NCBI GenBank assembly: GCA_023411775.1
Contig: JAEYOL010000076.1
Location: forward strand, 1 to 19,044
Source of the DNA: Bacteroidota bacterium
GTDB taxonomy: Bacteria > Bacteroidota > Bacteroidia > Chitinophagales > Chitinophagaceae
DNA length: 19,044 bases
Reading direction: 5' to 3'
Shown here piece after piece: positions 1-7,202 of this stretch. The notes under the pieces were generated by a model that searched no databases, was not told the DNA's origin, and worked only from the letters and a program-made list of their open reading frames with translations. Every line of letters starts with the position of its first letter. Positions within the stretch are counted from its first letter, which is position 1. A program made the translations under genes and the position numbers.

Positions 1-596
1 TCATCCAGGCTATTCATCACTAAAGGAGTCTTAATATAAGCGGGACCGATAGAATTGATCCGGATCTTCTTATCCGCATATTCAAGCGCGGCAGTTTTTG
101 TAAGACCTACCACTCCATGCTTGGCCGCTACATACGCAGGAGAAAATCTCGTACCCACATTACCCAGAATAGATGCCACATTCACGATACTGCCACCTTC
201 TTTTTCCATAGCTGGTATTTGATAACGCATGCCATAGAAAACGCCTGACAGGTTAATGTCAATTACTTTCTGCCAGCCATCAAGAGGATACTCACCTGTT
301 GGGCCCAAAGGACCACCAATTCCTGCGTTGTTCACAGCAATATCCAGCCGACCATATTTTTTCAGGGTAGCATTCACAAGCGCATTATTTTGTTCGGGGC
401 TGGAGGTATCGGCTTTGATAAAAATAGCCTCACCTCCTTCGCCAGTAATTTCCTTTACTACATCGTTACCATTCTCAACATTAATATCTGATACCACCAC
501 CCTGGCTCCTTCCCGGGCATATAATATGGCTGCCGCCCTGCCAATACCTGAGCCCGCTCCGGTGATGATCGCGACTTTGTCTTGCAGTGTTTTCAT
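1..596 (-). CDS. SDR family NAD(P)-dependent oxidoreductase (3' end outside window)
   Basis: This is a classical short-chain dehydrogenase/reductase whose C-terminus is cut by the left edge; 198 residues are visible of a usual 245-260. A Rossmann glycine motif TGAGSGIG spans residues 12-19, with Asp37 at the end of strand 2, which favours NAD over NADP. NNAG is at 89-92, Asn115 follows, and the catalytic set is Ser142, Tyr155 and Lys159 (YVAAK). The sequence reads into the usual IRINSIGPAYIKTP segment near the edge. The ATG at 594-596 begins MKTLQDKVAIITG, the normal N-terminus of the family. A good Bacteroidota promoter lies just upstream, and a 127-bp gap separates it from the preceding operon, so it is probably transcribed on its own. 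The substrate cannot be told from sequence; the family covers sugar, steroid and acyl alcohol/ketone conversions. Confidence 0.93.
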   Translation of the reverse strand, partial: MKTLQDKVAIITGAGSGIGRAAAILYAREGARVVVSDINVENGNDVVKEITGEGGEAIFIKADTSSPEQNNALVNATLKKYGRLDIAVNNAGIGGPLGPTGEYPLDGWQKVIDINLSGVFYGMRYQIPAMEKEGGSIVNVASILGNVGTRFSPAYVAAKHGVVGLTKTAALEYADKKIRINSIGPAYIKTPLVMNSLD

Positions 597-648
597 ACGT
601 TTAATTTTTACTGATCATTAATATATGTATGCTCATCAATTTAAATCT

Positions 649-678
649 CAAATTTACTTTATATGTTATTCTTACAAG
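649..678 (-). promoter_or_regulatory. Bacteroidota-type promoter for the SDR gene at 1-596
   Basis: On the minus strand, TAAATTTG (649-656) matches the -7 consensus TAnnTTTG exactly. A CTTG (675-678) lies 18 bases upstream of it, close to the usual 19-21 spacing of the -33 TTTG. The -7 box is 52 bases before the SDR start codon. Seen directly as a motif; promoter activity is inferred. Confidence 0.55.
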
Positions 679-723
679 ATGACGGCGCCCAGGAGACGGG
701 TTGATATTGCTCAGCAAGGAGAC

Positions 724-1605
724 CTAGCCAAATTTCACCGAAGTCATCGTCAGCGAACCGCCGACTGCCTTATCGTTAAAAAAGCTCACCTTGTCTTTAT
801 TGGATTTCAAACCGAGGGTATACATCAAAGGAAAATAGTGATCGGGTGTCGGAACAGCCAGCATAATTTCCCGTCCAAGTTTTTCGTAGTTCACCAAAGC
901 CTTATGATCTCCTTCAGCGATTAACTTTTTAAAAAGATCATTTGCGTGCAGGGCCCACTCATAGCCATACTCGGGCTCCTGCATTTTGTCCCAGGCCACC
1001 ATACGCAGGTTGTGAACCATATTTCCGCTGCCAATGATCAGCACCCCCTTCTTTCTGAGGTTGTACAACTCCTTTGCCAAATCATAGTGGTATTGCGGTC
1101 CTTTCGTAAAATCAATGCTCAACTGCAGCACGGGCATATTTGCATCGGGGAACATATGCCTCACAACAGTCCAGGCACCGTGGTCCAGGCCCCAGTCGTG
1201 ATCCAGTACCACTTCCGTGGATTTGATCAGGGAAGCAGTCTCCTTTGCCAGCGCGGGGGAACCCGGCGCCTTATACTGCACCTCAAACAATTCACGCGGG
1301 AAGCCTCCGAAGTCATGAATGGTTTTTGGAAAGTCCATCGCCGTTATAGCGGTGCCCTTCGTTAACCAGTGTGCCGACACCACCAGTACCGCTTTCGGTT
1401 CTGGTATTTCCTTCGCCATCGACTTCCATCGCTGACTGAACAGGTTATCTTCGATTCCGTTCATCGGCGAGCCATGCCCGATAAAAAGCACAGGCATCAG
1501 GTCGTCGGTTTCTTTTAGTTCGCCTACAAACCGGTTAAAGGCCGGCAAGGTTGTTATCATTAGTACTCCTTTGCTTATTGTTTGAATAAACTGCTTTCTT
1601 TGCAT
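724..1605 (-). CDS. ygiD: 4,5-DOPA dioxygenase extradiol-type enzyme (class III, YgiD/DODA family)
   Basis: This 293-residue protein belongs to the class III extradiol ring-cleavage family (LigB fold), which uses one metal ion held by histidines. Visible landmarks are GHGSPMN at 43-49 (His44), SAHW at 77-80 (His79), IHDFGGFP at 96-103, LDHGAWTVV around His142, GSGNMVHN near 192-199 and HYFPLMYTLG near the C-terminus. Family members open catechol-type rings such as L-DOPA, or act on other small catechols; the real substrate here is unknown. Compared with E. coli YgiD there are about 35 extra N-terminal residues beginning MQRKQFIQTISKG, followed by a hydrophobic stretch, which resembles a Tat-like or decayed export signal. 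The ATG at 1603-1605 lies 6 bases after the DoxX stop, which supports this start. Last gene of a four-gene operon. Confidence 0.88.
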   Translation of the reverse strand: MQRKQFIQTISKGVLMITTLPAFNRFVGELKETDDLMPVLFIGHGSPMNGIEDNLFSQRWKSMAKEIPEPKAVLVVSAHWLTKGTAITAMDFPKTIHDFGGFPRELFEVQYKAPGSPALAKETASLIKSTEVVLDHDWGLDHGAWTVVRHMFPDANMPVLQLSIDFTKGPQYHYDLAKELYNLRKKGVLIIGSGNMVHNLRMVAWDKMQEPEYGYEWALHANDLFKKLIAEGDHKALVNYEKLGREIMLAVPTPDHYFPLMYTLGLKSNKDKVSFFNDKAVGGSLTMTSVKFG

Positions 1606-1611
1606 TCTTCA

Positions 1612-2079
1612 TTACTTTTCAACTGAATATTCCTGGCGGCTACTCTGTGTTTGCACAGGTGATAGCCTTCTTTGAAAGATATAATGATCCAGGGAATATT
1701 TTCCGCTGCCTGTGAAAAACAATACTACATAAGCCAGCAAATAGTGTAACGCCATTTCTTTTTTTACAAATGGATCAGCTGCATGTATCGAAAATGCCGC
1801 CACCATCATAGTGATGGCCAGGGGAACTACGGCCAGGCGTGTCCCCAAGCCGGCCAGTATTAACACCGAACACACTACTTCCGCAAATACAGCCAGTCCC
1901 AGTGAAACTTCAGGCGACATTCCAAATACCGAGGGAAACTGGATCGCGCTACCGGAAAATAATTGGATCATTTTGGGAATACCATGTACTAACATCATTC
2001 CCGAAATCGCGATGCGAATAAGGAAGATCGCGGCGTTCAGGCTCTGGATCCTGTATCCTGTTGCAAATATTTTTTTCAT
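1612..2079 (-). CDS. DoxX family membrane protein
   Basis: A 155-residue integral membrane protein with four predicted transmembrane helices at roughly 17-35, 57-77, 82-99 and 109-124. Family marks are the HGIPKM segment at 32-37 in the first helix, FAE at 65-67, ADPF at 101-104 followed by a Glu-containing fourth helix, and the C-terminal GSGKYSLDHYI (124-134). DoxX proteins are named after a subunit of archaeal thiosulfate:quinone oxidoreductase, but most bacterial members have no proven reaction and are often linked to oxidative stress or redox operons. Its position between a YceI gene (38 bases upstream) and the extradiol dioxygenase gene (6 bases downstream) suggests co-transcription and a redox or lipophilic-metabolite role. 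Confidence 0.88.
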   Translation of the reverse strand: MKKIFATGYRIQSLNAAIFLIRIAISGMMLVHGIPKMIQLFSGSAIQFPSVFGMSPEVSLGLAVFAEVVCSVLILAGLGTRLAVVPLAITMMVAAFSIHAADPFVKKEMALHYLLAYVVLFFTGSGKYSLDHYIFQRRLSPVQTQSSRQEYSVEK

Positions 2080-2117
2080 GATTTTTTCTTGTTAATTATG
2101 ATTTTCGAATGAAAGCC

Positions 2118-2690
2118 TTATTGCATAAATTCTCCATCGGCCTTGATGCGAACCTCGTCACTGATCATTGGTGCTGGAAAATTAGTTCCAATACCGAAAT
2201 CTGAGCGTTTCAATACACCGGTCAGCTGAAAACCTGCAACCTGCTTCTTTGCCATTTGATTTTCTACCTTACCAGTATGTACAAGGTCCATGGTTATTTC
2301 TTTAGTCACGCCATGCATGGCCAGATCGCCGGTAAGCTTGTATTTATTATTGCCAGCTTTCTGGATCGATTTACTTTTGAACGTGATCAGTGGATATTTT
2401 TCCGCGTCGAAAAAATCAGCGCTTTTCAGGTGCTGGTCGCGTGCCTCCACCCTTGTATCTATTGAAGCCACCTTGGCTGTCAGCTCAAATACTGCGTCGC
2501 TGAAATCAGGTTTTACAGATTTAATGGTTACATCAAAATCATTGAACGTACCTGAAACATCTGAAATACCCAGGTGTTTTACCGTGAAAGCCAATTGGGA
2601 ATGCGGCGCATCATTTTTCCAAACATTGTTTAGTGTTGTAAAAGCGGCTATTATTACCACCAACAAACCGAGAATCGTTACTTTTTTCAT
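2118..2690 (-). CDS. YceI family protein (lipocalin-like isoprenoid/lipid binding)
   Basis: A 190-residue YceI-domain protein. The N-terminus (MKKVTILGLLVVIIAAF) is a signal peptide or anchor, so the protein is expected in the periplasm or envelope. The domain opens with the family segment HSQLAFTVKHLGISDVSGTF at 30-49 and continues with ASIDTRVEARDQHLKSADFF at 75-94, FDAEKYP at 94-100, LAMHGVTKEI at 123-132 and FGIGTNFPAPMISDEV at 165-180. Known members form an extended lipocalin-like barrel that binds polyprenyl chains or other lipophiles; no enzymatic residues are expected. It lies 27 bases after the reductase-like gene and 38 bases before doxX on the same strand, so it is read as part of that operon. 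Length and motif order are normal for the family. Confidence 0.93.
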   Translation of the reverse strand: MKKVTILGLLVVIIAAFTTLNNVWKNDAPHSQLAFTVKHLGISDVSGTFNDFDVTIKSVKPDFSDAVFELTAKVASIDTRVEARDQHLKSADFFDAEKYPLITFKSKSIQKAGNNKYKLTGDLAMHGVTKEITMDLVHTGKVENQMAKKQVAGFQLTGVLKRSDFGIGTNFPAPMISDEVRIKADGEFMQ

Positions 2691-2717
2691 AATTGTTGTT
2701 TTATCTTTTTTAAATAT

Positions 2718-3380
2718 TTAATTGTGTAGAATTTTCCAACCGGCCAACCGGTTATAATCATACTTCAATGCCAGCTGTATGAGGAAAAGTTGCATATTTT
2801 CAAGCGTTCTGCTGGTGGTAAGATTACCCGCTACTATGGGGTTGAACCCTGCTGTTCTTACCAGTTCACTTACCGTTTCCAACGCTTGTGAATCATTGCC
2901 GGCCACGAAACAGTCCGCTTGTTTTCCATCTATGATGGGTTGAGCAAAATCGGCGGCAAATGTTGTATTAAAAGCCTTGATCACTTTGGAGTGTGGGAGC
3001 AGTTTCTGAAGTTCCTCCGCAGCGCTGATATCTGGATCAGTAACCAGGCCATTGTAGGTTGCATTTAAAGGGTTGGCAATACTGACTACTATTTTTTGGT
3101 TGGCAAACTCTTTAATTTTTACCGCCACTTCTTTCTGTGCTTCATAAGGGATAGCAGGGATGATGATATCTGCTTCCCAACATGCTTCCATCGAACAACC
3201 GACAACTTCCAGGTCGGCCCCCGGGTGCGACGACTTTATCTCCTTCACCAGTGCCTGAAGTTTCCTTGGATTACTGCTTTTAAGTAGTAACCGGTAATTT
3301 CCTTTGGCAAGGCTTCTGGTTAAGGCGGAACCCATGTTGCCCGTGGCGCCCAATATCGCGATGGATTGCTTTGTTTGCAT
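2718..3380 (-). CDS. NADPH-dependent F420 reductase-like / NAD(P)-binding oxidoreductase
   Basis: A 220-residue protein with the N-terminal Rossmann domain of the F420-dependent NADP reductase family. The dinucleotide motif is GATGNMG at 11-17; SSNPRK at 35-40 sits where the adenosine 2'-phosphate is normally bound, suggesting NADPH. IVVSIANPLNA (97-107) and VIKAFNTTFA (133-142) are typical family segments, and a short helical C-terminal domain follows. Bacteroidota are not known to make coenzyme F420, so the name reflects homology only; reduction of a flavin, quinone or small carbonyl compound is possible. It is the first gene of the operon with YceI, DoxX and the extradiol enzyme. A -7 box and an FNR-like palindrome lie directly upstream. 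Confidence 0.85.
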   Translation of the reverse strand: MQTKQSIAILGATGNMGSALTRSLAKGNYRLLLKSSNPRKLQALVKEIKSSHPGADLEVVGCSMEACWEADIIIPAIPYEAQKEVAVKIKEFANQKIVVSIANPLNATYNGLVTDPDISAAEELQKLLPHSKVIKAFNTTFAADFAQPIIDGKQADCFVAGNDSQALETVSELVRTAGFNPIVAGNLTTSRTLENMQLFLIQLALKYDYNRLAGWKILHN

Positions 3381-3399
3381 AACTATTCGTTTAGATATG

Positions 3400-3407
3400 C
3401 AAAGCTA
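3400..3407 (-). promoter_or_regulatory. -7 promoter box of the reductase-YceI-DoxX-dioxygenase operon
   Basis: TAGCTTTG on the minus strand matches TAnnTTTG exactly and lies 19 bases before the start codon at 3380. No good TTTG is present at the -33 position, which would fit a promoter that depends on an activator bound upstream. Motif seen; function inferred. Confidence 0.5.
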
Positions 3408-3452
3408 CCTTCACGGGGTGCCCTCTACCATTGTCTAAAAGCAAGAAAATCT

Positions 3453-3468
3453 ATTGACAAAAGTCAAT
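3453..3468. promoter_or_regulatory. FNR/Crp-like palindromic operator (ATTGAC-N4-GTCAAT)
   Basis: A perfect inverted repeat with 6-base arms and a 4-base AAAA/TTTT spacer. It closely resembles the FNR box TTGAT-N4-ATCAA. Its centre is roughly 60-70 bases upstream of the probable transcription start of the operon at 724-3380, a normal position for class I activation. It also lies 14 bases past the stop codon of a Crp/Fnr-family regulator gene. The alternative is a weak terminator hairpin of that regulator gene, but the stem has only two G-C pairs and no clean T-run follows. Confidence 0.5.
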
Positions 3469-3481
3469 GAATCCCGGCCGT

Positions 3482-4063
3482 CTATCGACGCGCCTTTTTA
3501 CTTCTTACACGGCTTAGTGTTTCAGGAGTTAAGCCCATAAATGCTGCGATCATATGCTGGGGAACACGCCGCACGATTTCGGGATACAGGGCAGTAAAAG
3601 TGTTATATCGTTCTTCTGGTGTATTACTGATCACTGAATTTATTCTTCTTTGAAGCGCTATGTAAGCATCGGTAAGCAGTATCCGTAAGTACGTTTCGTA
3701 ACGTGGAAGCTTTTCCAGCAATTCTGTATTAGCCTGCTGGCTGATCAAAACAAGTTCACTGTCCTCGATGGCTTCGATCGCATATGTTGCGGGTTCACTG
3801 GTCAAAAAACTATACAGGTCGGAAATAGTCCAGCCCTCCATGGCAAACTGAATAATTCGCTCTGTCCCCTTTTCTCCGATGGTATAAGCACGCAGCATCC
3901 CCTTCTCGACAAATGCAATATGCCTGCAAACATCGCCTTCCTGCAACAGATATTGCTTCTTCCTTATTTTCTTGGGTGTAAGATAAGTACGGACGATCTC
4001 CTCCTCCTCTTTGGTGAGGCCGGCTTTCTCGTTCATCTGGCGGAAAAACAATTCGTAAAGCAT
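3482..4063 (-). CDS. Crp/Fnr family transcriptional regulator
   Basis: A 193-residue regulator with an N-terminal cyclic-nucleotide-binding-like beta-roll (about 25-110; LLQEGDVCRHIAFVEKG at 39-55), a dimer helix (about 115-145) and a short C-terminal winged helix-turn-helix. The recognition helix reads GLTPETLSRVRSK, with Glu181, Ser184 and Arg185 in the E-x-x-S-R pattern that FNR uses to read TTGAT half-sites. The FNR iron-sulfur cysteines are absent (only Cys46), and the usual cAMP phosphate-binding RGE-A-S-L signature is not visible, so the signal is unknown. It follows the type II NADH dehydrogenase gene by 39 bases and is probably co-transcribed with it. A palindrome matching an FNR-type site lies immediately downstream, in front of the next operon. 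Confidence 0.9.
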   Translation of the reverse strand: MLYELFFRQMNEKAGLTKEEEEIVRTYLTPKKIRKKQYLLQEGDVCRHIAFVEKGMLRAYTIGEKGTERIIQFAMEGWTISDLYSFLTSEPATYAIEAIEDSELVLISQQANTELLEKLPRYETYLRILLTDAYIALQRRINSVISNTPEERYNTFTALYPEIVRRVPQHMIAAFMGLTPETLSRVRSKKARR

Positions 4064-4102
4064 TCTACAATTTAATTATTGCTTCACCAAAATACCACAA
4101 TC

Positions 4103-5383
4103 TTAGTTAACCGGTGGATTATTTTGCCGCGGACGAATGATCAGTCTCAAAGTTGGATCGTTGGTAATAAATGACCACAGCCAGTTAAAAGCCAGCTTTA
4201 TCTTATTCCGAAAACCAACCAATGGGATCAGGTGAATAAACAACCAGATCAGCCATGCAAAAAATCCTTTAAAAGAAACTTTTGGCAGGTCGGCCACAGC
4301 TTTATACTTAGCGATAATGGCCATACTACCTTTGTCTTTATACCTAAATGGCTGCATTCCTAAATTATCAGCCTCCCTTTTTAGATTCTTCGCCAGTAGT
4401 ATCCCATGCTGAATAGCTACCTGCGCCAGTTGAGGATGACCATTTGGAAAAGCAGGATCGGTATCCTGGTAACATATATCACCAAGGGCGAAAATATTGG
4501 AACTAGCCTTCACACGATTGACCTCATTTACAATGATCCTGCGGCCACGTCCAATCGCTTCAGCCGGCAGGCCAGGAACCTCGCGTGACACTACCCCCGA
4601 AGCCCATATCAGCGTACCGGTTTGGATCATCGAACCATCCGCCAACATTACCTGCCCATCTGAATAATCTTTCACCGCTTTACCTAAAATAATATTCACA
4701 CCCAACTTGCTCAACACTTTCTTTGCCTCCTCCTGCGCCTTTTTGCTCATCGGTGCCAACAATACCGGTCCGGCATCAACCAGGTAGATATGTGTTCCAA
4801 AATTCCTGATCTCGGGATATTCCTTTTCGGCGATGGAACGCCCCAGCTCGCCCAGCATGCCCGCCAGTTCCACACCTGTAGGCCCCCCACCCGCGATAAC
4901 GATATTCAATAACCGGCTTTTTTCCTCAACGCTTTTTGCCCTCACCGCCTTCTCCATGGTCAACAGTAAATGATTCCGAAGATTCAGTGCTTCATCGATT
5001 GTCTTCATCGGTAATGCATTCTTCTTTACGTTTTCCATCCCGAAATAGTTGGAATCCGTACCCATGGCAATCACCAGGTAATCATAATGCAGCACGCCTG
5101 TGTCCGTCTCAATAGTGTTTTCAGCCGGGTTCACCTTTAAAAGCGAACCCATGTGAAAACGGAGGTTATCCTTTTGCTGGAATAATCTCCGGAACGGATA
5201 ACTGATATTGGACGGTTCGATGAATGAAGTCGACACCTGGTAAAGCAGGGGTGGAAAAAAATGATAATTATTCCGGTCTACCAGGGTGATATGAAAACGT
5301 TTGTCGCGATGTAATTTCTTGATCAGGTTGATACCTGCGAAGCCTCCTCCTATTACAACTACTTTCTTTACGCTATTATCCAT
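4103..5383 (-). CDS. ndh: NAD(P)/FAD-dependent oxidoreductase, type II NADH:quinone dehydrogenase
   Basis: A 426-residue flavoprotein of the NDH-2 family, which passes electrons from NADH to membrane quinone without pumping protons. The FAD site has GGGFAG at 12-17 and a terminal FAD segment NIFALGDIC at 296-304. The NADH site has GGGPTGVELAG at 165-175. The quinone-side motif HPQLAQVAIQHG spans 316-327 (AQxAxQxG type). The C-terminal region 371-408 is rich in Trp, Phe and Leu with basic residues (FFAWLIWLFIHLIPLVGF) and should be the membrane-binding helices. Length is usual for the family. The start MDNSVKKVVVIGGG is standard. It has its own candidate promoter at 5457-5464 and precedes the Crp/Fnr gene, a plausible respiratory-sensing pair. 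Confidence 0.93.
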   Translation of the reverse strand: MDNSVKKVVVIGGGFAGINLIKKLHRDKRFHITLVDRNNYHFFPPLLYQVSTSFIEPSNISYPFRRLFQQKDNLRFHMGSLLKVNPAENTIETDTGVLHYDYLVIAMGTDSNYFGMENVKKNALPMKTIDEALNLRNHLLLTMEKAVRAKSVEEKSRLLNIVIAGGGPTGVELAGMLGELGRSIAEKEYPEIRNFGTHIYLVDAGPVLLAPMSKKAQEEAKKVLSKLGVNIILGKAVKDYSDGQVMLADGSMIQTGTLIWASGVVSREVPGLPAEAIGRGRRIIVNEVNRVKASSNIFALGDICYQDTDPAFPNGHPQLAQVAIQHGILLAKNLKREADNLGMQPFRYKDKGSMAIIAKYKAVADLPKVSFKGFFAWLIWLFIHLIPLVGFRNKIKLAFNWLWSFITNDPTLRLIIRPRQNNPPVN

Positions 5384-5411
5384 ACTAATGCAATTTATGA
5401 TGCTATGACTA

Positions 5412-5430
5412 TCCCACTCGCGCTATGGGA
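5412..5430. repeat. Short inverted repeat in the ndh leader
   Basis: TCCCA (5412-5416) and TGGGA (5426-5430) are perfectly complementary 5-base arms around a 9-base GC-rich loop. The repeat lies between the -7 box and the start codon of the NADH dehydrogenase gene, so it could form a small leader hairpin or be an operator. Short enough to be chance. Confidence 0.3.
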
Positions 5431-5456
5431 GATGAATACTCCTGCCTACTGCTTTT

Positions 5457-5464
5457 CAAAGTTA
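5457..5464 (-). promoter_or_regulatory. -7 promoter box of the NADH dehydrogenase gene
   Basis: TAACTTTG on the minus strand matches TAnnTTTG exactly, 73 bases before the start codon, in a 141-bp gap after the cls gene. The -33 element is not clear. Motif seen; activity inferred. Confidence 0.45.
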
Positions 5465-5524
5465 ATCATCCCCAGCCGATTGCTTTTTAACATAACAATT
5501 ACGCCATGATAAAAGCGAATCTGC

Positions 5525-6976
5525 TCACAATAAAGGTGAAACCAACCGGGCTACTTTCTCCACCAATACTTTGTAGACTGGCCGCTCATGCCAGCTCACA
5601 GCATCGATCATTTCCGCATCCCGTAAATCAGCTTCAAAAACATCTGCCAGTTGCGCGGCTGTTTCCTCATCATAAACAATTGCATTGACTTCAAAGTTCA
5701 ATTCAAAACTGCGACTGTCCATATTTGCCGTACCAACAATAGCTAGTTTCCGGTCGGCAACCATGGTTTTAGCATGCACAAACCCTTTTTGATAAAAATA
5801 GATCTCTACTCCTGCCCGCAGGAGATCCTCAAAGTGTGAACGCGACGCGATATCCACAAAGGCGGAGTCAGAAATTCCCGGTACCAGCATCTTCACTTTT
5901 ACCCCACTCATAGAAGCTATTACCAGCGCATTCATCATCGTATCACCCGGCATAAAGTACGGCGTAGTGATCAGGATCTCCTTTGTTGCCAGGTTGATGG
6001 CCTGGATCAATGAAAACAGAATCGTCGGTACGTCTGAATCAGGTCCGCTGGCTGCTATCTGTACTACCTTATTATCGGGTTTTGTAATAGAAGCCGTATG
6101 CGGAAACAGGTTGCGGTCGGGATAGACGCTTTTATGAGTACAAAAGTTCCAGTCGCAAAGAAACAGGTATTGTAGATAGTGCACCCCTGGTCCGTCGATC
6201 CGTAAGTGTGTATCCCGCCAAAAAAGTTTGTTCTTTCCATTGTTGATATAACGATCTGCCACATTGATGCCACCTACAAAAGCAACAGCGCCATCGACGA
6301 TAATAATCTTGCGGTGATTGCGATAGTTGAGCCGGTTGGCTAAAACGAGGAATATAATTTTGTAAAATGGTAAAGCCTCCACTCCGGCCTTGTTGAGCCG
6401 CTTCGCAATATTGCGCCGTATGGAGCGGCTACCGAAATCATCATAAATAAATCTCACCTTCACTCCCTGAGCAGCTTTTTCAATTAATATCTCCTCTATT
6501 TCCCTCCCAATACCTCCATCTTCAAATATGTAATACTCCAGGTGAATATGATGCTTTGCATTTCGAAGTGCTTCCAGCACCTCCGGGAACTTTTGTTCAC
6601 CATTGATCAACAACTTCACCGTATTCCCCGAACTCAGCGTACTCAACCCGCTTGAAAGCAGGAATACTGCCAGCTCCTTATTAGTCTGTACCGCAGGTCC
6701 ACTGGTTTCCAGTGTCTGTTTCGATTTCCGGAAAATATCCTCCTCCAGTTTAGATGCAAGCTGAACGTCATCCACCAACTTCTTACTGTATAACTTATGC
6801 TTGCGATAATTGATCCCGAAGGAAAAATAAAATATGATACCGAAAACCGGAACGAAGATGACAAGAAGCAGGTAAGCCAGTGTTTTGATATGGCTGCGGG
6901 TATCATAAATGACCTTCAGACATACCAGTACCAAAATGATAAGATAAGCGATCTCGACGATCAGCCACCAATTCAT
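5525..6976 (-). CDS. cls: Cardiolipin synthase (phospholipase D superfamily)
   Basis: A 483-residue inner-membrane enzyme of the ClsA type that condenses phosphatidylglycerol molecules to cardiolipin. Two N-terminal hydrophobic segments (about 5-24 and 31-53) anchor it. Both PLD half-sites are complete: HKD1 has His221, Lys223 and Asp228 followed by GGIN at 235-238, and HKD2 has His401, Lys403 and Asp408 followed by GTANMDSRSFELNFE at 415-429. LEYYIFEDGGIG at 146-157 and FWRDTHLRIDGP at 252-263 are also characteristic. Length and architecture match the family, so both lobes should be functional. The ATG at 6974-6976 begins MNWWLIVEIAYLI, giving the first membrane segment directly. It lies alone, separated by a terminator from the gene upstream. 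Confidence 0.95.
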   Translation of the reverse strand: MNWWLIVEIAYLIILVLVCLKVIYDTRSHIKTLAYLLLVIFVPVFGIIFYFSFGINYRKHKLYSKKLVDDVQLASKLEEDIFRKSKQTLETSGPAVQTNKELAVFLLSSGLSTLSSGNTVKLLINGEQKFPEVLEALRNAKHHIHLEYYIFEDGGIGREIEEILIEKAAQGVKVRFIYDDFGSRSIRRNIAKRLNKAGVEALPFYKIIFLVLANRLNYRNHRKIIIVDGAVAFVGGINVADRYINNGKNKLFWRDTHLRIDGPGVHYLQYLFLCDWNFCTHKSVYPDRNLFPHTASITKPDNKVVQIAASGPDSDVPTILFSLIQAINLATKEILITTPYFMPGDTMMNALVIASMSGVKVKMLVPGISDSAFVDIASRSHFEDLLRAGVEIYFYQKGFVHAKTMVADRKLAIVGTANMDSRSFELNFEVNAIVYDEETAAQLADVFEADLRDAEMIDAVSWHERPVYKVLVEKVARLVSPLL

Positions 6977-7098
6977 GGGCTTAAATTTTCCGGGTTAGAA
7001 CCTTCACAACTCTCCGCAAATCCTGATCGACAAATTAATACGAATAGCCAACTAACAGAAATAAAAGTTTTGAAAACGTGGAGATAGCCTCCATGTAC

Positions 7099-7127
7099 AA
7101 AAAAGATCCCGGCGGCAAACCGGGATC
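7099..7127 (-). terminator. Rho-independent terminator after the haloperoxidase-like gene
   Basis: On the minus strand, GATCCCGG pairs perfectly with CCGGGATC (arms 7120-7127 and 7105-7112) around a 7-base loop, followed directly by six T (7099-7104). It lies 75 bases past the stop codon of the gene at 7203 and before the cls start. It is the strongest intrinsic terminator in the window. Confidence 0.88.
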
Positions 7128-7202
7128 ATTCTCATGCGTCACCAATTTTACTGTTATTGTGACATTGAACCGTCCTGCTTATGAAATCCTTTGAAAATCC
7201 GG

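Noticed and set aside
3453..3468. Palindrome as a terminator of the Crp/Fnr gene
   Set aside because: The stem has two G-C pairs of six and the following bases are AGATTTTCTT rather than a clean T-run; it is kept as the second-best explanation.
6977..7098. Promoter for cls
   Set aside because: TTAATTTG on the minus strand is close to TAnnTTTG but has a mismatch at the conserved A and no -33 partner, so it was not listed as a feature.
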